Assembly (NCBI RefSeq): GCF_001613045.1
Contig: NZ_BDBP01000072.1
Span: forward strand, 1 to 56,068
DNA length: 56,068 bases
Reading direction: 5' to 3'
Origin: Nocardia lijiangensis NBRC 108240
GTDB lineage: Bacteria > Actinomycetota > Actinomycetes > Mycobacteriales > Mycobacteriaceae
Part shown: piece after piece, positions 31,195 through 39,426 of the stretch
Layout: the number at the start of each line of letters is the position of its first letter
Position numbering within the stretch: the first letter of the stretch is position 1
Notes under the pieces: generated by a model
What the model was told of the DNA's origin: nothing
Database searches by the model: none
The model's input: only the letters and a program-made list of their open reading frames with translations
Position numbers and translations under genes: made by a program

Positions 31195-31515
31195 TCAGCT
31201 GCCGCTGCCCGAGCCGGTGGCCGGGATCCCCTGCTGGTAGACATACGGCCCGGGCGAGTCGTTGTCCGTCCTGGAGAAGTCCCGTCCGCCGTGGCCCGGC
31301 CTGCCGGGGAACCCGTGGTGTCCCGGATGATGCGGACGGCTGACATCGGTGCCCTCGAGCGCGACGCCGTCCGACACCTGCTGAACCTGAACGGTGTCGG
31401 TCGCGGGCGTTTCGGCACTGGCCGTCGCGGCCACGGCGGCCAGGGGAATCGTCACCATTGCGCCCGCCACGGCGACCCGACCGGCTGCCCGGCGCATGTT
31501 CGTTGTGGAAAACAT
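31195..31515 (-). CDS. Small secreted His/Gly/Pro-rich protein
   Basis: The 106-residue protein begins with a signal peptide (RRAAGRVAVAGAMVTIPLAAVAATASA, cut after ASA near residue 34). The mature part is short and polar, with a His/Pro/Gly-rich centre (RPHHPGHHGFPGRPGHGG) that could bind metal ions, and a Gly/Ser tail. ATG 31515 has AAGGAG 6 nt upstream, which supports a real gene. I do not recognise a family; similar short exported peptides are common in Nocardia. It is convergent with the cutinase gene. Confidence 0.7.
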   Translation of the reverse strand: MFSTTNMRRAAGRVAVAGAMVTIPLAAVAATASAETPATDTVQVQQVSDGVALEGTDVSRPHHPGHHGFPGRPGHGGRDFSRTDNDSPGPYVYQQGIPATGSGSGS

Positions 31516-31642
31516 TCGGAACTCCTTCTCTCAGAGCGCGAGTCGCGGTGACTCACGAACTCCTATCGAAGGCCTCGGCGCTGTGTCCCGGGTGCGATGC
31601 GTCTGGTAGTCGGCTGTGAGCGGCGGGCATCGCTGTGAATCT

Positions 31643-31735
31643 GCGGCCGGTGTTAACGGCGGCGGGTTTTCCTGCGATCAGCGGCCCGGTGTTAACGGCG
31701 GTGGGCTCTCCTGCGATCAGCGGCCGATGTTACGG
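31643..31735. repeat. 38-39 bp tandem repeat, 2.4 copies
   Basis: Copies at 31643-31680 and 31681-31719 share GCGGCC(C)GGTGTTAACG at the start and TCCTGCGATCA at the end, differing at a few pyrimidines and one inserted C. A third partial copy, GCGGCCGATGTTACGG, runs into the 3' end of the adjacent histidine phosphatase gene. Each full copy centres on GTTAAC. Confidence 0.8.
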
Positions 31736-32328
31736 GGCAACAGATCCCACACGTGTCCGTTCTCGTTCACGGTCGCGGCGGTGCGGCGGCCGGTGCGGGA
31801 GAACAGGATTCGGGTCACCGAGCAGTAGTCGATCGGGAAGGTCAGCGGCCGCGGCAGGCCGAGCACCTCCTGGAGCAGCACGTTGATCACGCCGCCGTGG
31901 GCGAAGGCGACCACGGTGTCGGCCGGATCGGTGCTCGCGGCGATCGCCGTCGCGGCCTCGCGAACCCGGTGCACGAACGCGGGACCGTCGATCTGCTCGG
32001 GCAGAAATCCGGCCTTGATCCGCTCGTAGGCGTCGCGGAACTCCAGCTTGGCGTCCTCGATCGGGATATAGGCGGGCAGGTCGCGGTCGTATTCGGCCAG
32101 ACCGTCCACGATCTCGACGGGCAGCCCCAGCTTGGCCGCCGTCGGCGTCGCGGTCTCCCGCGCCCGCCGCTGCGGACTGCTCAGCACCCGCGCGATCCGA
32201 TGGTGGCTCAACGCCCCCGGCACCCGCTCCGCCTGCTCCCGCCCCACCTCCGACAACTCGGGATCGGCGGGACCGGACGCGTTCCACACCCGAACCGGCT
32301 GAGCATGGCGAACGAGAATCAACTGCAC
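31717..32328 (-). CDS. Histidine phosphatase (phosphoglycerate mutase-like)
   Basis: The 203-residue protein opens with LILVRHAQPVR (the RHA variant of the RHG signature, phospho-accepting His), has Arg in SSPQRRARETA, an acidic residue in LAEYDRD and the second catalytic His in VVAFAHGGVINVLL. These mark the histidine phosphatase superfamily; the substrate is not predictable. GTG 32328 places the motif at the usual N-terminal position; an ATG six codons upstream is possible. The last codons are formed by the third copy of a tandem repeat (31720-31735), so the C-terminus may vary among strains. Divergent from the Uma2-like gene. Confidence 0.85.
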   Translation of the reverse strand: MQLILVRHAQPVRVWNASGPADPELSEVGREQAERVPGALSHHRIARVLSSPQRRARETATPTAAKLGLPVEIVDGLAEYDRDLPAYIPIEDAKLEFRDAYERIKAGFLPEQIDGPAFVHRVREAATAIAASTDPADTVVAFAHGGVINVLLQEVLGLPRPLTFPIDYCSVTRILFSRTGRRTAATVNENGHVWDLLPRNIGR

Positions 32329-32463
32329 CCACCCACTCTGCCGCATGCTCCCGCAGCGGTCCGGCTCAGGTGGCGTTGTCAGGCGGAAAAGGCTCCTGGT
32401 GTTCACTTCAAGGCCGTGTTTTTCGGATACATCGCGTCGAAGTGCGGTGACATACTCGTCGCC

Positions 32464-33042
32464 GTGACCGCCGAACCGTTCCCACAGTGGTTGCGTCCGC
32501 CGCCCGGCGGGTTCGTCGCCGAGGACCTGGACCGCCTGCCCGATCTGCCACCGCACACCGAGTTGATCGACGGAAGTTTCGTCTTCGCGTGCCCGCAGTC
32601 GAAGTTTCACGTGCTGGTCATCTCATTGCTCGAATCGATGCTGCGTCGCCTCGCGCCTGCCGGCATGCGGGTTCGCCACGGGATGACAGTCACGCTCGGC
32701 CGGGACCAGCGGCCCGAACCGGATGTGCTGGTGGTGCGTGCACACACCGATGGCGGTATGGAGAGGACAACCTACTGGTCCGAGGAAGTCGTGCTGGCCG
32801 TGGAGGTCGTGTCGATCGAATCCCGAACTCGGGATCGCGAGCGGAAACCTCAGCTGTACGCCAAGGCCGGTATCGCATACTTCTGGCGAGTGGAGAACGG
32901 CGACGGGCACCCGGTCGTCTACGTGTACGAACTCGACCCCGCGACAAAGACTTACGCGCTCACCGGCATCCACCACGACCGCCTGCGCCTGAGCGTTCCG
33001 TTCCCTATCGACATCGACCTGACCGAGATCGATCGGATGTAG
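32464..33042 (+). CDS. Uma2-family (DUF820) putative restriction endonuclease
   Basis: The 192-residue protein matches the Uma2/DUF820 PD-(D/E)xK nuclease fold: early ELIDGSF, the catalytic Asp87 in RPEPDVLVV, Glu114 in VEVVSIES and Lys128 in RDRERKPQLYAKAGI, then FWRVE. The family is expanded in cyanobacteria, Streptomyces and other actinobacteria, often without a partner methylase, and its biological role is unresolved. The GTG start has CATACT 7 nt upstream and no Shine-Dalgarno, so leaderless translation is likely. No methyltransferase or antitoxin is adjacent; the gene stands alone between a histidine phosphatase and a small membrane protein. Confidence 0.85.
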   Translation: MTAEPFPQWLRPPPGGFVAEDLDRLPDLPPHTELIDGSFVFACPQSKFHVLVISLLESMLRRLAPAGMRVRHGMTVTLGRDQRPEPDVLVVRAHTDGGMERTTYWSEEVVLAVEVVSIESRTRDRERKPQLYAKAGIAYFWRVENGDGHPVVYVYELDPATKTYALTGIHHDRLRLSVPFPIDIDLTEIDRM

Positions 33043-33102
33043 TTCGGGCGAACCAACTCGGCCGCCGACCTGCGGCGGCCTGAGCCGATTCCGCGCCGCA
33101 CA

Positions 33103-33139
33103 CGAAAGCCCGGGTCGCCTACGCGGCCCGGGCTTTTCG
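33103..33139. terminator. Bidirectional terminator
   Basis: A stem AAAGCCCGGG / CCCGGGCTTT, with three further pairs inside, has A-rich and T-rich ends, so it can work for both convergent genes. Confidence 0.88.
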
Positions 33140-33148
33140 CGTCTCGGA

Positions 33149-33496
33149 TTACTGCTGGCCGTAGGGCGGCTGACCCGGCTGGCCGTACGGCGGCTGACCC
33201 GGCTGGCCGTACGGCGGCTGACCTGGCTGGCCGTACGGCGGCTGGCCCGGGGCGCCGTAGGGCGGCTGGCCGTTCGGCGGCTGCTGGTCGTTCTTCTTGC
33301 GCTTGTTCATCAGCAGGTAGATGCCCACCACGATGGCGATGACCACGAGCAAGCAGCAGATGCCGCCGAAGATCAGGCCGCTGTTGCTCTTCTTCTTTTT
33401 CTTGGCCGCGTACTCCATTGCCGTTGTCCACGTGTCCGGGCTCGCCCACACGGACGGATCCAGCAGGCTGGCGTTGGTCAACAGGTCAACGTACAT
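33149..33496 (-). CDS. Small membrane protein with Pro/Gln/Gly/Tyr repeats
   Basis: The protein has up to 115 residues: an N-terminal polar part, a Lys run (KKKKK), one membrane helix (GLIFGGICCLLVVIAIVVGIYLL), a basic stop-transfer sequence and a tail of four to five QPGQPPYG repeats, probably cytosolic or surface-exposed depending on orientation. ATG 33496 is used because the upstream residues look coding (DPSVWASPDTW); an in-frame ATG at 33418 would give 89 residues. Function is unknown. The repeats are also visible as a 24-bp DNA tandem. Confidence 0.65.
   Translation of the reverse strand: MYVDLLTNASLLDPSVWASPDTWTTAMEYAAKKKKKSNSGLIFGGICCLLVVIAIVVGIYLLMNKRKKNDQQPPNGQPPYGAPGQPPYGQPGQPPYGQPGQPPYGQPGQPPYGQQ
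33155..33270 (-). repeat. 24-bp coding tandem repeat
   Basis: Four nearly identical 24-bp units (33155-33178, 33179-33202, 33203-33226, 33227-33250) plus degenerate remnants encode QPGQPPYG. High identity at DNA level suggests recent slippage. Confidence 0.85.
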
Positions 33497-33620
33497 AAGG
33501 TCCCATCCCGATCGTCGAAGGTATCGGCCTCCTCCCGGAGCCGAATCTCAAAGGTTATCGGTCGAATTCGATCATCGTTAACTCTTCGCGGATGCAATCT
33601 CTCATAGTGAGATCCTCGCT

Positions 33621-36600
33621 TCAGCGCGGCTTCACCAACGGGAACGGCAGCGTCTCGCGGATGCTGCGGCCCGTGATCAGCATGACGATCCGGTCGACGC
33701 CCATGCCGAGACCGCCGGTTGGCGGCATGGCGTGCTCGAGCGCCTGCAGGAAGTCCTCGTCCAGTTCCATCGCCTCCGGATCACCGTGCGCCGCAAGCAT
33801 GGACTGCTCGGTGAGCCGGTGCCGCTGCTCGATCGGATCGGTGAGTTCGCTGTAGGCAGTGCCGAGTTCGACGCCCCAGGCGACCAGATCCCAGCGCTCG
33901 GCGACGCCGGGGATGCTGCGGTGCGCGCGGGTCAGCGGCGACACCGAGGTGGGAAAGTCGATGTAGAAGGTGGGTGCCCCGGTCTGTGATTCCACCAGGT
34001 GCTCATACATTTCCAGCACCACCTGCCCCGCGTCCCAGCCGTGCTGATACGGGATGCCCGCCTCGTCGCACAGCGCGCGCAGCTCTTCCATGGAAGTCTG
34101 CGGGGTGATGGTGGACCCGATGGCCTCCGACACCGCGCCGTGCACCGTCTTCACCGCCCACTCGCCGGAGATGTCGACGGCCTCGAACGAGCCGTCGTCC
34201 GCGGGTCGCATCGCGACCATGGCGCCGTTGGCGGCCATCGCGGCGTTCTGGATCAGGTGGCGGCAGGTGTGCATCATGCGCTCGTAGTCGCTGTGCGCCT
34301 CGTACGCCTCGAGGATGGTGAACTCGGGGTTGTGGCTGAAGTCGACGCCCTCGTTGCGGAAGGTGCGGCCGAGCTCGAACACCTTCTCCATGCCGCCGAC
34401 GCACAGTCGCTTCAGGTAGAGCTCGGGGGCTATGCGCAGGTAGAGGTCCAGATCGTAGGCGTTGATGTGGGTGACGAACGGCGTCGCGTTGGCGCCGCCG
34501 TGCACCTTCTGCAGGATCGGCGTCTCGACCTCGAGGTAGCCCCAGGAGGCCAGCGAGTCGCGCAGCGAGCGCACCACCGCGCTGCGCTTGGCGAGCACCT
34601 CGCGGGCCTCCGGGTTGATGGCCATGTCGACGTAGCGCTGGCGCACCTTGGACTCGGGATCGGCGAGACCTTTCCATTTGTCCGGCAGCGGGTGCAGGCA
34701 TTTGCCGTTCATCCGCCAGTCGGCCGCCAGCAGGGAGAGCTCGCCGCGGCGGCTGCGCCCTATCTGGCCGCTCACCTCGATCAGGTCGCCGAGGTCGAAG
34801 TACTCGCCGAACTCGGCGCTGCGCTCGGCGCCGACCCGCTCGCGGTCGATGACCAGCTGGATGTCGTCGCTCCAGTCGCGCAGCACCGCGAAGATCACCC
34901 CGCCGTAGTCGCGGATGCGCAGCAGCCTGCCGCACACCCGGACCGTGGTGCCGCGCGGCGAGCGCCGGGCCGCGGCCACGGTGTGCGTCGGCGGATAGGC
35001 GACCGGGTACGGATCGATGCCCGCCGCGGCCATCCGGTCCAGCTTGTCCATGCGCACCCTGACCTGCTCGGGACGGCGCGGGAGCTGTTCGGCGACACCG
35101 ATTTCCGGCGCTTCCGGAGCGCTGCCGTCGGCGTGTAGGCCGGTGACGGTGCCGGGCACCGCGCTGTGCAGACCGGTGTGCGTCGCGGTCTCCGGCTCCT
35201 TGCCGAAGCGCGGCAGGAAGCCTTCGGCCAAGGCGCTGGCCATCGCGACCCGCGGCAACTGCCTGCGCTCCTCGAACAGGAAGAAGCGAGGCACCCAGTG
35301 CGGCTGGTACTTCACGTTGGACCGGTACAGCGCCTCCAGCTGCCACCAGCGCGAGAAGAACAGCAGCACGCCGCGCCAGAGCCGCAGCACCGGCCCCGCA
35401 CCGATCCGCCCGCCCTCCTCGAACACCGAGCGGAACACCGCGAAGTTCAGCGACACCTTGGTGATGCCGTGCTCCTCGGAGGTCAGCGCCAGCTGCGAGA
35501 TCATCAGCTCCATCACGCCGTTGGGGCTCTGCGGGTCGCGGCGCATCAACTCCAGCGACGCGCCGGTGCGGCCCCACGGCACCAGCGACAGCATGGCGAG
35601 CACCCGGTCCTGCTGGTTCACCGCCTCGACCAGCAGGCAGTCGCCGTCCAGCGGGTCGCCCAACCTGCCGAGCGCCATGGAGAAGCCGCGCTCGGTCTCG
35701 GTGTCGCGCCAGGCGTCGGCCCTGGCGATGACCTGCGGTAACTCTTCGGCGGGGATGTCCCGATGACGGCGGATGCGCACCGAAATGCCGTGCTTGCGTA
35801 GCCGGTTCGCGGCCTGGCGCACCTGCTTCAGTTCGGGACCCGCCAGCGAGAAGCTCCTGGTGTCGAGGATGGCTTCGTCGCCGAGGCGCAGCACGGAGAG
35901 CCCGGCCCTGCGATAGGCGGTCGCTCCGAGTTCGCCTGCGCCCATGACGGCGGGCGCCCAGCCGAATTGATCGGCCAGCCGCAGCCAGGCGTCGATCGCC
36001 TGCGGCCAGGCCTCGCGGATGCCGATCGGGTCGCCGCTGGCCAGGCAGACGCCCAGCTCCACCCGATAGGTGATCGCGGCCTTTCCGCTCGGCGCGAACA
36101 CCACCGCCTTGTCGCGGCGGGTGGCGAAGTAGCCGAGCGAATCCTCCTCATCGGCGCGGTCGAGCAGGCCGCGGATCGCCGACTCGTCCAGGCCGGTCAT
36201 GGCGTTGTCCGCGCGCTGCGAGCGCAGCAGCGTGATCACCGCGGCCAGCAACGCGATCGCGCCGAACAGGCCGAGCAGGAAGTTGACGAACGGACGCGGG
36301 TGACCGTCGAAATGCTCGTTGTCCACCAGGATCGCCGCGGTCACCCGGTACACCGCCCAGCCGGGGCGCTGCCAGCCCTGGGGCAGCGTGCCGGGGAACA
36401 GTTCGACCAGAGCCCAGCCGAGCAGACAGCCGACGGCCAGCCCGCCGATCAGCACGCCGAGCGCCTTCCAGCCCGCGCCGGGGCGCACCTTGGTGTAGAA
36501 CTCCCGCCAGGAGGCGATCAGCACGCCGATCACGCCGAGCTGCACGATCATCGCGACGAGCGCGTCGATATCGCCTTCGGTCGCGAACTCCACCGCGTTT

Positions 36601-36944
36601 GTCAGTGCGAACAGCGCGAGATAGCCGACGAGCAACCACCACGCGATCCGCTTGCGACTGGCGATCGCGCCCGCCATGAGGCCGACGATCAACGCCCACA
36701 TCAGGTTGGTGTCGGGCGCGTCGAAGTAGTAGTTGTCGAGGTAGCGGCGCGGCACCTCGGTCAGGAAACGGAGGGCGGGGGAAAGGCTCCAGAGGAAGCA
36801 CAGCACCGCGAAGACGCCGAGCACGGTGCCCGCGATGTGCGGGACCTGAGTGAACCGTCCGTGCCCGCGGTGCGGGACCGGGGGAGTCGGCCTGTCCGCC
36901 GGTAGCTCGATCTCGGAACGCTCACCGGCTTGCGTGGAAGTCAC
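33621..36944 (-). CDS. lysX: LysX: lysyl-phosphatidylglycerol synthase fused to lysyl-tRNA synthetase
   Basis: The 1107-residue protein has three parts. Residues about 35-255 are six to seven membrane helices of MprF type. Residues about 265-570 are the cytosolic DUF2156 lysyl-transferase domain (GDPIGIREAW, GSFSLAGPELKQVRQAANRL-like region, ISQLALTSEEHGITKVSLNFAVF). Residues about 615-1107 are a full class II lysyl-tRNA synthetase with OB-fold, motif 2 RTFRNEGVDFSHNPEFT and motif 3 GLGMGVDRIVML. The product charges tRNA-Lys and transfers lysine to phosphatidylglycerol, making the membrane less anionic and more resistant to cationic peptides. GTG 36944 is chosen by comparison with mycobacterial LysX; longer in-frame starts to 37052 run into a palindromic element. 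Whether a separate LysS exists cannot be seen here. Confidence 0.96.
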   Translation of the reverse strand: MTSTQAGERSEIELPADRPTPPVPHRGHGRFTQVPHIAGTVLGVFAVLCFLWSLSPALRFLTEVPRRYLDNYYFDAPDTNLMWALIVGLMAGAIASRKRIAWWLLVGYLALFALTNAVEFATEGDIDALVAMIVQLGVIGVLIASWREFYTKVRPGAGWKALGVLIGGLAVGCLLGWALVELFPGTLPQGWQRPGWAVYRVTAAILVDNEHFDGHPRPFVNFLLGLFGAIALLAAVITLLRSQRADNAMTGLDESAIRGLLDRADEEDSLGYFATRRDKAVVFAPSGKAAITYRVELGVCLASGDPIGIREAWPQAIDAWLRLADQFGWAPAVMGAGELGATAYRRAGLSVLRLGDEAILDTRSFSLAGPELKQVRQAANRLRKHGISVRIRRHRDIPAEELPQVIARADAWRDTETERGFSMALGRLGDPLDGDCLLVEAVNQQDRVLAMLSLVPWGRTGASLELMRRDPQSPNGVMELMISQLALTSEEHGITKVSLNFAVFRSVFEEGGRIGAGPVLRLWRGVLLFFSRWWQLEALYRSNVKYQPHWVPRFFLFEERRQLPRVAMASALAEGFLPRFGKEPETATHTGLHSAVPGTVTGLHADGSAPEAPEIGVAEQLPRRPEQVRVRMDKLDRMAAAGIDPYPVAYPPTHTVAAARRSPRGTTVRVCGRLLRIRDYGGVIFAVLRDWSDDIQLVIDRERVGAERSAEFGEYFDLGDLIEVSGQIGRSRRGELSLLAADWRMNGKCLHPLPDKWKGLADPESKVRQRYVDMAINPEAREVLAKRSAVVRSLRDSLASWGYLEVETPILQKVHGGANATPFVTHINAYDLDLYLRIAPELYLKRLCVGGMEKVFELGRTFRNEGVDFSHNPEFTILEAYEAHSDYERMMHTCRHLIQNAAMAANGAMVAMRPADDGSFEAVDISGEWAVKTVHGAVSEAIGSTITPQTSMEELRALCDEAGIPYQHGWDAGQVVLEMYEHLVESQTGAPTFYIDFPTSVSPLTRAHRSIPGVAERWDLVAWGVELGTAYSELTDPIEQRHRLTEQSMLAAHGDPEAMELDEDFLQALEHAMPPTGGLGMGVDRIVMLITGRSIRETLPFPLVKPR

Positions 36945-36975
36945 CAACCCAGTTTGTACGCTGCTCTGTTGGATT

Positions 36976-37110
36976 GCCGCGCCTTCGCGCGGCGTGTTCG
37001 CGGCCCTCGATGTCTCGCGTCCCAGCGGTCGAGACTCGCGACTGCGTCGCATGCGCTTCGACCGCTGGGACGCGAGACGGGCCGCGAACGGGGCTCGTAA
37101 GACTCGCCCC
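36976..37110 (+). repeat. Structured palindromic element, copy 1
   Basis: Read on the plus strand: a GC hairpin GCCGCGC-CTTC-GCGCGGC (36976-36993); an outer 10-bp stem GTTCGCGGCC / GGCCGCGAAC (36996-37005 with 37080-37089); a perfect 21-bp stem (37012-37032 with 37058-37078); an inner hairpin GCGAC-TGC-GTCGC inside the 25-nt loop; and a last conserved block GGGCTCGTAAGACTCGCCC (37091-37109). A second copy, inverted, is at 52438-52566. It sits in the lysX/S4-gene divergent spacer. No transposase or target-site duplication is visible. Confidence 0.85.
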
Positions 37111-37204
37111 CGGGGTGGTCGAGTGCGTCCGGAGCGGGTGTGTGCGGGGGTGCGCGGCGGAGGCGGTTTGCCGATCCGGGGTTACTGGCGCAAGGATGTA
37201 CGCC

Positions 37205-37426
37205 ATGTCGGATCCAGTCGATGTGCCGATTGATGACGACGTCATTCGGCTCGGCCAGTTCTTGAAACTGGCGAACCTGATCGAGTCCGGGGCGGAGGCC
37301 AAGACGGTGATCGCCGCGGGCCTGGTGCGGGTGAACGACGAGGTCGAATTACGTCGCGGACGGCAGTTGCACGCCGGCGACGTCGTCGCCCTCGCCGGTC
37401 ACAAGGTGCGGGTCGCCCCGGACTGA
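37205..37426 (+). CDS. S4-domain RNA-binding protein (YbcJ-like)
   Basis: The 73-residue protein is a single S4 RNA-binding domain: IRLGQFLKLANLIESGAEAKTVIAAGLVRVNDEVELRRGRQLHAGDVV. This matches the small YbcJ/YaaA-type S4 proteins, thought to bind structured RNA near the ribosome. ATG 37205 has AAGGA 8 nt upstream; an ATG three codons earlier overlaps that Shine-Dalgarno. The gene follows the palindromic element by about 95 bp and is convergent with rraA, with 10 bp between stops. Confidence 0.9.
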   Translation: MSDPVDVPIDDDVIRLGQFLKLANLIESGAEAKTVIAAGLVRVNDEVELRRGRQLHAGDVVALAGHKVRVAPD

Positions 37427-37436
37427 CCGGGGCGGT

Positions 37437-37922
37437 TCAGGATTCTGCGCGCACCACGATGCCGTCGTGGTCGCTGTAGAGCATCTCGCCGGGCACGAAG
37501 GTGACGCCGCCGAACTCCACCGTCACGTCGCGCTCACCGCTGCCGGTCTGGGTGCTCTTGCGCGGGTTGGTGCCCAGCGCCTTGACGCCGATGTCGAGGG
37601 TGCGCAGGATCGCCGAATCGCGCACTGCGCCGTTGACGATCACGCCCGCCCAGCCGTTGTCCACGCCGCGGCCCGCGATGATGTCGCCGACCAGCGCGGT
37701 GTGCACGCTCGCGCCGCCGTCGACGACGAGCACCGCGCCATTGCCCGGTTCGCTCAGCGTCTGCTTGACCAGCAGATTGTCCTGGAAGCAGCGGATGGTG
37801 GTGATGCGCCCGGAGAACACCTCGCGGCCGCCGAACTGAATGAACTGCGTATCGCAGCTGCGGATCTCGGGGCCGATCTCGTCGGCCAGATCGGCGGTGG
37901 CAATGTTCACTGATTCGGTCAC
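37437..37922 (-). CDS. rraA: RraA-family protein (regulator of RNase E activity A)
   Basis: The 161-residue protein matches RraA: TADLADEIGPEIRSCDTQFIQFGG, the GAVLVVDGGASVHTALVGD segment, and GWAGVIVNGAVRDSAIL with the conserved R-D. In E. coli the trimer binds RNase E and inhibits it; many family members are instead 4-hydroxy-4-methyl-2-oxoglutarate aldolases, and the R-D pair is shared by both, so the true role is uncertain. The GTG start gives the standard length. It is first in a minus-strand stretch by position, but DUF5313 genes upstream are separated by 165 bp. Confidence 0.92.
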   Translation of the reverse strand: MTESVNIATADLADEIGPEIRSCDTQFIQFGGREVFSGRITTIRCFQDNLLVKQTLSEPGNGAVLVVDGGASVHTALVGDIIAGRGVDNGWAGVIVNGAVRDSAILRTLDIGVKALGTNPRKSTQTGSGERDVTVEFGGVTFVPGEMLYSDHDGIVVRAES

Positions 37923-38087
37923 GGGTGTCAGCTTAGGTGGGCGCGCCGAACGGTGGCCGCGGCCGGTTGCTCGATGTGAGCTGGGTCGCTACTCGCTGCG
38001 GCCCGCCACGGTGGCCGCCGGTGCGCGCTGTCGTGGCGGCCGTCGACGGCGACGGGCGCGGATGCCGTCCGGCTGGTGTCGCCGGCG

Positions 38088-38453
38088 TCAATGATGTCGA
38101 TAGCGCAGTTCGTACAGCGCGCGGTCGTGATCGGAGATCTTGTTGTGGTCCAGCAGGTCCGGGCTCAGGCCGTGTTGAATCAACCGGAAGCGCCGCCACA
38201 CATAGCTCAGCGCCACCGTGAAAACGACCAGCGGGACGACCATCATCACGATCATGCCGATCTTGAGCGGCATCGGCCCCGGGAACAGCAGCACGAGCGC
38301 GAAGAACGGGATGATCGGCACGAGGAATCGGACGAGGTACCGCTCCATGGCCCCGTGTCCGACGAGGTCGTGGACGACCCACTCGTGCATGTCCTCGGGA
38401 AGCTCGCGGCCCAGATCGTAGGCGATCCGTTGGCCGAATCTGGGTTTGTTCAT
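38088..38453 (-). CDS. DUF5313 membrane protein (first paralogue)
   Basis: The 121-residue protein has the DUF5313 pattern: FGQRIAYDLGRELPEDMHEWVVHDLVGHGAMERYLVR at the N-terminus, two membrane helices (LVPIIPFFALVLLFPGP, IVMMVVPLVVFTVALSYVW) and RRFRLIQHGLSPDLLD. The family is restricted to mycolate actinobacteria and has no assigned function. A paralogue lies 87 bp upstream, so this is a tandem duplication. The 155 bp between this gene and rraA hold nothing recognisable. Confidence 0.88.
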   Translation of the reverse strand: MNKPRFGQRIAYDLGRELPEDMHEWVVHDLVGHGAMERYLVRFLVPIIPFFALVLLFPGPMPLKIGMIVMMVVPLVVFTVALSYVWRRFRLIQHGLSPDLLDHNKISDHDRALYELRYRHH

Positions 38454-38540
38454 GCCTACAGGCTATGCCCGTGATATAAGTCACCGCCAGCCTCCGGACG
38501 CCGCCGACGGGCGCTTTTCCGGCCGCGGAGCGGCGCGTAT

Positions 38541-38930
38541 TCAGGAGCGGCCGTGCCTGCGCTCGTAGGCCGATCGGTCCGCCGCGGCCCGCTCCCTGGC
38601 ATCCGCGTCGGCCAGCGCCGGGTCGAGCCCGTGCTTGATGAGGCGGTGCCGCCGGTAGACGTACAGCAGCGCCACGGTGAAGTAGATCAGCGGCAGGTAC
38701 AGCAGCGCCATCATGGCCAAGCCCATCCACAGCGGGCCGGGGACCAGCAGGAACAGGCTCAGCACCGGGATGATCGGCACCAGGATGCGCACCAGGTAAC
38801 GGCGGGTGGCGCCGGGGCCGGTCAGGTCCGCGCGCACCCACTCCGACATCGCCGGTGGCAGCGTGCGGCCCCAGATGTAGCCGATCCGCTGGGCGAAGGT
38901 CGGGGTGGTGCGCTCCGGAGACGCGGCCAC
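38541..38930 (-). CDS. DUF5313 membrane protein (second paralogue)
   Basis: The 129-residue protein has the same plan as its neighbour: FAQRIGYIWGRTLPPAMSEWVRADLTGPGATRRYLVR, two helices, YRRHRLIKHGLDPALAD. By eye the pair is roughly half identical, so the duplication is old. The GTG start is 3 bp after the stop of the upstream SRPBCC gene, which implies co-transcription and perhaps coupling. Function is unknown. Confidence 0.88.
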   Translation of the reverse strand: MAASPERTTPTFAQRIGYIWGRTLPPAMSEWVRADLTGPGATRRYLVRILVPIIPVLSLFLLVPGPLWMGLAMMALLYLPLIYFTVALLYVYRRHRLIKHGLDPALADADARERAAADRSAYERRHGRS

Positions 38931-38933
38931 GGG

Positions 38934-39389
38934 TCAGGCGCGGCTGGTGTGGAACGCGGCGATCTCTTTGACGAGGTTGTCGGTGGTGTGCTTGACCGCG
39001 ATCTTCACGAACGGCTCGATGGTCTTGCCGAGCGCCTTGCCCGCCAGCCCGCCGGGCACCCGGTAGTCGATGATGGCGTCGACGGTGCACAGCGAGTCGT
39101 TCTTGGGGTGGAACAGGAAGGTCGACACGATCTCGAAGCCCTTGATCGACTTGATGCCGATGGCGAAGTTCTGCTCCCAGCGGATCACCTCGACGCGCGA
39201 GTGCAGCGACGCGGGGCCGAGCTTGATGTGCCCGTCGAAGACGGCGCCGACGCCCTCGGTCTGCTCGCCGACCGGTGTGAAGGACTGGATTCCGTGCAGG
39301 AAGCTCGGCAGGTTCCGGTAATCGTTGACGTACTGGAACGCTGATTCGGCCGACCCGGCACAGTCTTCGACGATCTTCACTTCGGTCAT
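38934..39389 (-). CDS. SRPBCC-family (polyketide cyclase/START-like) protein
   Basis: The 151-residue protein fits the SRPBCC fold: it starts with VKIVEDCAGSAESAFQYVNDYRNLPSFLHG, has antiparallel strands with FEIVSTFLFHP and TVDAIIDYRVPGG, and ends in a long helix (KTIEPFVKIAVKHTTDNLVKEIAAF). Such proteins bind hydrophobic ligands; the ligand here is unknown. The ATG has TAAAGT 7 nt upstream and no Shine-Dalgarno, suggesting a leaderless mRNA that continues into the DUF5313 gene. Confidence 0.87.
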   Translation of the reverse strand: MTEVKIVEDCAGSAESAFQYVNDYRNLPSFLHGIQSFTPVGEQTEGVGAVFDGHIKLGPASLHSRVEVIRWEQNFAIGIKSIKGFEIVSTFLFHPKNDSLCTVDAIIDYRVPGGLAGKALGKTIEPFVKIAVKHTTDNLVKEIAAFHTSRA

Positions 39390-39426
39390 GCGCCCAACTT
39401 TAACGGGTTTCCCCTGCGGTAGCGGA

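Noticed and set aside
31616..31828. Repeated peptide GVNGGG-SCDQRP encoded across the 31643-31735 repeat
   Set aside because: The repeat is not in a plausible gene: no Shine-Dalgarno, and the frame runs antisense into the histidine phosphatase. The DNA repeat is reported instead.
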